From the NCBI GenBank assembly GCA_040878345.1, contig JBBDML010000003.1, positions 106,916-170,915 of the forward strand: a DNA stretch of 64,000 nt, given 5' to 3'. This stretch comes from ZC4RG35 sp040878345 (lineage in GTDB: Bacteria; Actinomycetota; Acidimicrobiia; Spongiisociales; ZC4RG35). Made by a program: the position numbers and the translations under genes. Numbering within the stretch: position 1 is the first letter of the stretch; every line of letters begins with the position of its first letter. The notes beneath the pieces are model-generated. The model saw only the letters and a list, made by a program, of their open reading frames with translations. It was not told where the DNA came from and searched no databases. Positions 59,397-64,000 of this stretch are shown here, one piece after another.

Positions 59397-60344
59397 ATGC
59401 TGGCGGCGAGTGTCCGATCGGGCTTGACCGAGACCTATCACCACGGAGTGGTGGCGGTGTGCCGCCCCGACGGGTCGGTGGTTGCCAGATCCGGCGATAT
59501 CGATCAGCCTTACTTCCTGAGGTCGTCGGCCAAGCCGTTCCAGGCTCTCGCCTCGGTGGAGTCGGGAGCTGCCCTGGCGCCGGTGGAGCTGGCGCTGGCA
59601 TGTGCCTCACACCGCGGCCACCCCGTCCAGGTCGCCATCGTCGAGTCGATGCTGGCTGCCGGCGGGTTGGGAGAGGAGGATCTTCGATGCCCGGAGGACT
59701 TCCCCTTGGCCGCTCGAGCCCAACGGCGGCTGCTCCGGGCCGGTCACGGCCGACCCCGGAGGGTCTGGCACAACTGCTCGGGGAAGCATGCCGGCTTTCT
59801 TCGGGCCTGTGTCTCCAACGGATGGCCGACCGCCGGGTATCTCCAGCCCGACCATCCCCTCCAGAGACGGATCTTCAATCTGGTCTCCGAACTGGGCCGA
59901 CACCCTGTGGAGCCGGTTGGTGTCGACGGATGCGGGGCCCCGGTGCTCCGGACTACCGCAAAGGCAATGGCCACGCTCTTCGCCAGCCTGGCGGTCGAGC
60001 CGGCGCTCGGCGAGATCTTCTCGGTGATGCGGCGCTACCCGGCCCTGGTCTCGGGCAACGGCGAGGGTGACAGCGCAATCGCCACCGCCATTCATGGTGC
60101 CGCCAAAGGCGGGGCACAGGGATGCATCGGAGTCGCCCTTCCGTTCGGGCTCGGTGTTGCGGTCAAGTCATGGGACGGCTCCCACGATGTGGCCGTGGTG
60201 GGGGCGGTCGCCGCCATCGAGGCATTAGGCGCCCTGAGCGATACCGGCGTCAGCCGGCTGGCACCGGTTGGGCGCCCGGTGGTGCAAGGAGGTGGCATTG
60301 CGGTGGGGAGCCTCGAGCCCCGACTCGATCTGACCTTCTCATGA
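59397..60344 (+). CDS. Asparaginase, Rhizobium AsnA (asparaginase II, PF06089) type
   Basis: 315 residues. Family motifs: YFLRSSAKPFQALASVESGA (Ser-x-Lys), ACASHRGHPVQV, HNCSGKHAGFLRACV (second Ser/Lys), GVDGCGAPVLRTTAKAMA and ALVSGNGEGDSAI. Hydrolyses asparagine to aspartate and ammonia by a Ser-Lys mechanism unlike the Thr enzymes. Starts 5 bp after rsiG; the YbjN-like gene overlaps its stop (ATGA). Confidence 0.93.
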   Translation: MLAASVRSGLTETYHHGVVAVCRPDGSVVARSGDIDQPYFLRSSAKPFQALASVESGAALAPVELALACASHRGHPVQVAIVESMLAAGGLGEEDLRCPEDFPLAARAQRRLLRAGHGRPRRVWHNCSGKHAGFLRACVSNGWPTAGYLQPDHPLQRRIFNLVSELGRHPVEPVGVDGCGAPVLRTTAKAMATLFASLAVEPALGEIFSVMRRYPALVSGNGEGDSAIATAIHGAAKGGAQGCIGVALPFGLGVAVKSWDGSHDVAVVGAVAAIEALGALSDTGVSRLAPVGRPVVQGGGIAVGSLEPRLDLTFS

Positions 60345-60757
60345 GAGAGGTGCTTGAGGAGAGGATCCGCCGCTGGTTGGGCGACCCGGAATCAAGTGTC
60401 GAGTACGCCGAGGAAGTCGAGGGCCGCTGGGCGGTGAGGATGCGTCAGGAGACGAGGGAGGCCACCACGGTCTGGTTCGAGGTCGGGGAGCGAAGCATCG
60501 GGTACGAGGCCTACCTGATGCCCGGACCCGAGGAGCCGGCCGGCGTCCACCGTCTCGCCCTGGTGAGGAACATGAGGGCATGGCGGGTCTTCTTCGCCGT
60601 CGACGCCGAGGGTGCCGTCGTCCTTCGGGGGCGTCTTCCGGCCGACCGGGTGACCCTCGAGGAGCTCGACCTGGTGCTTGGCGAGATGTACGAGACCATC
60701 GAGGTCTCGTTCCGCCCAATGCTCCAGATCGCGAAAAATGGGGCTAGAAAGTTGTGA
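60341..60757 (+). CDS. YbjN-like sensory transduction regulator domain protein
   Basis: 138 residues from ATG 60341. Secretion-chaperone-like fold expected: REVLEERIRRWLGDPES, helix-strand pattern, VFFAVDAEGAVVLRGRLPADRVTLEELDLVLGEMYETIEVSF. This fits the YbjN/T3SS-chaperone-like family found widely in Actinomycetota, whose role is unknown. Coupled to the asparaginase gene. Confidence 0.75.
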   Translation: MREVLEERIRRWLGDPESSVEYAEEVEGRWAVRMRQETREATTVWFEVGERSIGYEAYLMPGPEEPAGVHRLALVRNMRAWRVFFAVDAEGAVVLRGRLPADRVTLEELDLVLGEMYETIEVSFRPMLQIAKNGARKL

Positions 60758-60766
60758 ACACACCGT

Positions 60767-60788
60767 TGTGGACAAAGCCTGTGGACAA
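60767..60788 (-). promoter_or_regulatory. Two DnaA-box-like sites
   Basis: TGTGGACAA at 60767-60775 and 60780-60788, the exact complement of the actinobacterial DnaA box TTGTCCACA, 13 bp apart. A third near-match, TTGTGAACA, is at 60752. No dnaA or dnaN is next to them, so a titration or regulatory cluster is more likely than an origin. Confidence 0.5.
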
Positions 60789-60887
60789 CCCGGTTTCCTG
60801 TTGGTAACTGGTCACGACGAGAACCCATCTGTCCGATCGACGAGTGATTGGGTTGTGTAGCGACCGAATACATTGATGACCCAGTGA

Positions 60888-60916
60888 TTGAACCCGGATT
60901 GGGTTTGTCGTAGATT
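60888..60916 (+). promoter_or_regulatory. Strong sigma-70-type promoter without a gene
   Basis: TTGAAC, exactly 17 nt, TAGATT. Transcription would start near 60923 and run into structured, non-coding sequence. Confidence 0.6.
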
Positions 60917-60922
60917 CGCCAA

Positions 60923-61012
60923 GGCAAGCGCCCTAGAGGCAATTCGGAGAAGCGTCCGTTCGGGGAAGTGCGGAGGAGGCTCCGGAGGGTCACTGGGGCG
61001 CTTTGCTATGTC
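60923..61012 (+). ncRNA. Candidate small RNA
   Basis: Starts just after the promoter above. The first bases CAAGCGCCC can pair with GGGCGCTTTG about 70 nt later, closing a domain that holds an inner GGAG-GAGG-CTCC hairpin. It does not match tmRNA, RNase P RNA, SRP RNA or a riboswitch class that I know. The 3' end is a guess. Confidence 0.35.
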
Positions 61013-61020
61013 CGGGTGCG

Positions 61021-61380
61021 GGCAGGCGCGAAGTGGGTCGCCGTCGGACTTAGCCCGTAGTCCGTCCGAGGCCCTCGTCGTGGGTGCGGCAGCTGCGACC
61101 GACCGGCGTCTGTTCGCCTGGCCGATCAGCCAGGGATGCTGAGGCTGGAGGGTGATCCCCTTCTCGCGATCAGATCGGATCGGGAGGAGGCAGGCAGGCG
61201 AAGTCGGTCGCTTCGGCCTGGCCTTGGCCGGTCCGAGGCCCTCGAGGTGGGTGCGGCAGCTGCGACCGACCGGCGTCTGTTCGCTTGGCCGATCAGCCAG
61301 GGATGCTGAGGCTGAAGGGTGATCCCCTTCTCGCGATCAGATCGGATCAGGAGGAGGCAGGCAGGCGAAGTCGGTCGCCG
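61021..61380. repeat. Tandem direct repeat, period 167 bp, about 2.2 copies
   Basis: The block beginning GTCCGAGGCCCTCG at 61064 recurs at 61231, with only scattered single-base differences over the following about 145 bp. A preceding GCAGGCG...GTCGGTCGC segment starts near 61022 and recurs near 61194 and 61361. The last partial copy ends 2-3 bp before the CAP stop codon. The first 40 bp of the copies differ most. Confidence 0.85.
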
Positions 61381-61382
61381 AT

Positions 61383-62036
61383 CTAGTCGTGGCACATCCA
61401 CCACCACCTGGTGACGGTCAGGCATGACTCGCCGGGTGTGACCGGCTTGTCGGGCCCAACGATCAGGGTGGTGGTAGTGGTGGGGGGAAGAGTGGTGGTG
61501 GTGGTCGGCTCGGGAGCTGTCGTCGAAGTTTGCGGTTGGGTGGTAGGGGTGCCGCCCCCGCCCTCTGAACCACCGCCCTTCGCCATGAAGACCACGGTGA
61601 CGTAGATGCTGTCGCCTGTGTGGACGCTTCCGATCCCGACGTAGTTGTAGTCGGGGTCCAGGATGTTCGCCCGGTGACCCGATGAGTTCATGAAGGCGTC
61701 ATGGATTGCCTGGACGGTTCCTCCGAGGCCGACGTTCTCGCCGATCTTGGACCAACCGGTGCCGCCCGCATTCTTGAGCTGGTCACTGGTCGAGTGGCAG
61801 ATGCTCTTTCCGTCGGGGCAGCCCCCATCGGCCATGAACTGACTGTGGGTCCGGGCCCAGCTGCGGAGATCGCCATCGACGCTGAGGGGGGCGAGCCCGG
61901 CGGCCGACCTCTCGGCGTTGAGCTTCGAGAGGAAGTCAGACTCGGACGAGGCATCGGCACCGGCCGTGGTGTCGAGACCTACGAGCGTCATTGAGACGAG
62001 CAGAGCGATGGTCAGCCATCGCCATTTCCCCAGCAT
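61383..62036 (-). CDS. Secreted CAP/SCP-domain (YkwD-like) protein
   Basis: 217 residues: signal peptide (LTIALLVSMTLVGLDTTAGA), CAP domain with LSKLNAERSAAGLAPLSVDGDLRSWARTHSQFMADGGC, WSKIGENVGLGG and MNSSGHRANILDPDYNYVGIGSV (the two His and Glu residues of the CAP cavity), then a Gly- and Thr/Pro-rich tail ending in TVTRWWWMCHD. The tail after the linker is odd: three Trp and a final Cys. Function of bacterial CAP proteins is mostly unknown. Confidence 0.9.
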   Translation of the reverse strand: MLGKWRWLTIALLVSMTLVGLDTTAGADASSESDFLSKLNAERSAAGLAPLSVDGDLRSWARTHSQFMADGGCPDGKSICHSTSDQLKNAGGTGWSKIGENVGLGGTVQAIHDAFMNSSGHRANILDPDYNYVGIGSVHTGDSIYVTVVFMAKGGGSEGGGGTPTTQPQTSTTAPEPTTTTTLPPTTTTTLIVGPDKPVTPGESCLTVTRWWWMCHD

Positions 62037-62123
62037 CCGGTCTTATCGGCGCCATCCCCGGAATCCTTGAGTTGTGGGGACGCTCCTAGGCGAGACGGCC
62101 CAGGGAAAGTCGCTCGCTTTGTC

Positions 62124-63005
62124 TCACACCCCGAACATCACCTCGCGAAGGTTGAGCATCTGGATCTCGAAGGTGGTGGGGTTGAGCCGCATCGAGCCAA
62201 GCCTGAGCCCGGTCATTCCCTCCCCGACATTGGTCATCACCCGCAGGGTGTCGTCCTCGTGGTTGAGCACCCCGAGGCCGAGACAGCCACCACCGCTGCT
62301 CTGGACCCCGACCAGCACACCGTCGAGGCGATCGAGATGGAGACCAACCGGCAGGGTCGGGGCGAAGACGGTGGGCCTCACCTTCCAGCGGTCGAGCGGG
62401 GCCCGCAATGCCATGGCGAAACCTTCTGCTCGCTTCCGCGCCCGGGCGTCGGGTGACATGGGGAGGATGGCGGGGTCGGTTGACGCCGTGATGACCTCGA
62501 CGCCGAGAAACCTTCTGAGCATCCCCACCACCGGCTCCATCTCCTCACCGCGCTGCAGGGCGACGATCCTCTCGGGGCGGCATAGCTCGGTCTTGTGGTA
62601 CTTGAGAGTCTCGCCGGCCACCCCGGAGGCGAGGGCGGTGGTGTCGATGATCACCACGTCCCCCAGCTCTCTCGCCCGCTGCACCATCACCGTGGTGGCG
62701 ATCACCTGCTGGAGGACCAGCCGGGAAGGGATGATGGTCCCGACGAAGTGGAGCCCGTCGGGCTCGTCGAGGCGGTCGAGGTCGGACGGGCTGCGGAAGA
62801 CCTTCAGCGAAACGCAGGCGGGGGGCCCCACAGTCGAGTTGCCGAGGTCGGCATCGACCAGGACCGGTCGCCTCCCCGAAGCCAGGGCCAGCCTGACCGC
62901 CTCGAGGGCGAGGGTGGTCTTGCCGGTGTCCAGGCCGCCGATCAGCATCGAGATCCCGGTGCCGGCCACCAGCCGGGCCATCCCCTCGTAGCTCTGATCG
63001 GCCAT
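62124..63005 (-). CDS. Clp1/Grc3-type P-loop kinase-like protein
   Basis: 293 residues from ATG 63005 (leaderless -10 TATATT six bases upstream; the longer frame to 63077 is rejected). N-terminal Walker A GGLDTGKTTLALE followed by VLVDADLGNSTVGPPACVSL, the D-x-D-x-G(N/Q)-S layout seen in Clp1/Grc3 polynucleotide 5'-kinases, then DVVIIDTTALASGVAGETLKYHKTELCRPERIVALQRGEE. Relatives in eukaryotes and archaea phosphorylate RNA 5' ends. The C-terminal half (about 90 residues) is a separate beta-rich domain. Activity inferred. Confidence 0.75.
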   Translation of the reverse strand: MADQSYEGMARLVAGTGISMLIGGLDTGKTTLALEAVRLALASGRRPVLVDADLGNSTVGPPACVSLKVFRSPSDLDRLDEPDGLHFVGTIIPSRLVLQQVIATTVMVQRARELGDVVIIDTTALASGVAGETLKYHKTELCRPERIVALQRGEEMEPVVGMLRRFLGVEVITASTDPAILPMSPDARARKRAEGFAMALRAPLDRWKVRPTVFAPTLPVGLHLDRLDGVLVGVQSSGGGCLGLGVLNHEDDTLRVMTNVGEGMTGLRLGSMRLNPTTFEIQMLNLREVMFGV

Positions 63006-63011
63006 CCCGGG

Positions 63012-63017
63012 AATATA
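63012..63017 (-). promoter_or_regulatory. -10 element TATATT, leaderless start of the Clp1-like gene
   Basis: Minus-strand TATATT, 6 nt, then ATG 63005; the best -10 in the window. Confidence 0.65.
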
Positions 63018-63070
63018 GGAGTCGGGGCGCCGTGCGAACCAGGTCGAGTCGTCGTCTAGCGTCGCCCGCA

Positions 63071-63880
63071 ATGACACTGCCGATCAGCTTCCTCTCCGAC
63101 TTCGGCCATGAGGACGAGTTCGTCGGGGTGGTCCACGGGGTCCTGGCCAAGCTGGCCCCGGAGTCTCGAGTCATCGACATCGGCCATGCCATCTACCCGG
63201 GGAACGTCAAGGCCGGCGCCCTGACCCTGGTTCGGGCAATCCAATACCTCCCCGAGGGAGTGTGTCTCGCCGTGATCGATCCCGGAGTCGGGTCCTCACG
63301 CCGCGCCCTGGCCGCGGTTACCGATTGGGGTTTCTTTGTCGGCCCTGACAACGGGCTCCTCTCGCCGGCAGTGGCCATGATCGGCGGGGCCAGCCAGATC
63401 GTCTCCATCGAGAACCCGGAGGCGATGATCCCATCACCCGGGGAGACGTTTCATGGTCGCGATATCTTCGCCCCGGCGGCGGCGCTCCTGGCGTCGGGGG
63501 AAGCCGCCCTCGATGATCTCGGCCCGGTCGTCTCCGGTGATGAGGTGATGCCGCTCCTCCTCCCCCTCACTCAGGTGGACGACGGACGGGTGATCGGCGA
63601 GGCGTGGTGGGTCGACCGGTTCGGGAATGCACAGACCAATATCTCGCCGGATGACATGATGGCCATCGGGCTCGAGCCAGGCCAGGTGGTGACCACCCGG
63701 GTGGGGGCAGCGGTCCACAACATCCCATGGGTCAGGGCCTATTCGGAGGTGGCGGAGGGCGAAGGCCTGATCCATGTCGATTCGGCGGGGCTGATCGCCA
63801 TCGCGGTCAGGTCGGGGAGAGCCGACGAGACCTTCAGTCTCTTCGAGGGGGTGGCGGTCACCCTGGCGGGGAGAAGATGA
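63071..63880 (+). CDS. SAM hydrolase / hydroxide adenosyltransferase (DUF62 family)
   Basis: 269 residues from ATG 63071. Family motifs: ISFLSDFGHEDEFVGVVHGVL, IDIGHAIYPGNVKAGALTL, LAVIDPGVGSSRRALA, FVGPDNGLLSPA and FHGRDIFAPAAALLA, with the catalytic Asp-Arg-His triad of the hydroxide-using branch (IDPGVGSSRR and FHGRD). C-terminal domain with WVDRFGNAQTNIS. Splits S-adenosylmethionine into adenosine and methionine. Divergent from the Clp1-like gene. Confidence 0.93.
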   Translation: MTLPISFLSDFGHEDEFVGVVHGVLAKLAPESRVIDIGHAIYPGNVKAGALTLVRAIQYLPEGVCLAVIDPGVGSSRRALAAVTDWGFFVGPDNGLLSPAVAMIGGASQIVSIENPEAMIPSPGETFHGRDIFAPAAALLASGEAALDDLGPVVSGDEVMPLLLPLTQVDDGRVIGEAWWVDRFGNAQTNISPDDMMAIGLEPGQVVTTRVGAAVHNIPWVRAYSEVAEGEGLIHVDSAGLIAIAVRSGRADETFSLFEGVAVTLAGRR

Positions 63881-63956
63881 GCCAGAGTTGGATGATCCCG
63901 GTGATGGCTATCAAGGCGAGGAGGATCACCAGGACGATGGCGGTGGCAGGACGCAC
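63858..63956 (-). CDS. Possible small single-helix membrane protein
   Basis: 32 residues from GTG 63956, or longer if the start lies beyond: RPATAIVLVILLALIAITGIIQLWLIF, one clear transmembrane helix. TACCCT lies 9 nt upstream of the GTG. It overlaps the end of the SAM hydrolase gene by 23 bp and lies at the window edge, so the start is uncertain. Confidence 0.35.
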   Translation of the reverse strand: MRPATAIVLVILLALIAITGIIQLWLIFSPPG

Positions 63957-64000
63957 GGACCGGGGAGGGTACAAACTTGTCGAGGCCCCCGCGAACGGGG

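Larger units (their letters stand above)
60758..61382. other. 625-bp gene-free region with DnaA-like boxes, a promoter and tandem repeats
   Basis: Between the YbjN-like gene and the convergent CAP gene. No frame here reads like a protein. Left part: two TGTGGACAA boxes. Middle: a strong promoter with a structured sequence after it. Right part: about 2.2 copies of a 167-bp direct repeat running up to the CAP stop codon. Confidence 0.7.

Noticed and set aside
60758..61020. Chromosomal replication origin
   Set aside because: DnaA-like boxes are present but too few, with no AT-rich stretch and no dnaA, dnaN or rpmH neighbours.
61021..61380. CRISPR array
   Set aside because: Only about two long (167-bp) repeats with no spacer pattern and no cas genes.

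Overview
The window is about 64 kb of high-GC, densely packed bacterial DNA. It points to a deep-branching Actinomycetota, most likely class Acidimicrobiia or a near relative. The signs are a B12-dependent ribonucleotide reductase as the class present, an RsiG-like protein, PrimPol/LigC repair enzymes, secreted proteins with Thr/Pro-rich linkers, many GTG and TTG starts, and start/stop overlaps (ATGA, GTGA, TTGA). Many genes appear leaderless: a TANNNT -10 hexamer followed by 6-7 nt and then the start codon. The placement is inferred from gene content, not from a marker search. I saw no rRNA, tRNA, CRISPR array, insertion sequence or phage gene.

Layout. 1-6 kb: a truncated LCP wall-polymer ligase, then a minus-strand ECF sigma / Ogt-Ada / transketolase / FAD oxidoreductase operon. 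6-17 kb: an M50-like membrane protein, an MFS exporter, a DLH-fold protein, MOSC and GNAT genes, and a PrimPol and a LigC-type ligase that flank two ABC-2 exporter cassettes, then BrkB. 17-30 kb: a CaCA antiporter, a secreted transglycosylase, RidA, MsrA, two tandem S41 lipoproteases, an amidohydrolase-Maf-lipoprotein-thioesterase run, a fossil of a nei-type glycosylase, a large lipoprotein and DusB. 30-42 kb: HutG-HutU, two nitroreductases, a Drr-type ABC exporter, a methyltransferase, a thioesterase, DeoD with a purine permease, a deleted pseudogene and a membrane class III cyclase. 42-46 kb: NrdJ behind two NrdR-box-like sites. 46-51 kb: an envelope-stress locus (two-component system, PspC, LiaF-like/toastrack-like protein, two paralogous secreted proteins). 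51-57 kb: LutABC with a pseudo-alpha/beta-hydrolase, and a quinone oxidoreductase. 56-64 kb: a MoaD-membrane fusion, an M23 peptidase, an RsiG-like c-di-GMP-type anti-sigma factor, asparaginase, a YbjN-like protein, a repeat/ncRNA region, a CAP protein, a Clp1-like kinase and a SAM hydrolase.

How the genes work together. The most coherent system is at 46.2-50.8 kb. A histidine kinase/response regulator pair lies between two paralogous secreted acidic proteins. Both paralogs have, upstream, the same hexamer TCAAGG repeated with an 11-bp period, the phasing expected for an OmpR/PhoB-type regulator. A PspC / LiaF-like / LiaI-like operon converges on the kinase gene. I read this as a Psp/Lia-like envelope-stress module with a so far undescribed output domain. 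Other notable items are the MoaD-like domain with an internal Gly-Gly fused to a polytopic membrane domain, an RsiG with His replacing Gln in both c-di-GMP signature motifs, an Ada-type zinc site moved to the C-terminus of an Ogt enzyme in an ECF sigma operon, and two alpha/beta-hydrolase-fold proteins that lack the nucleophile.
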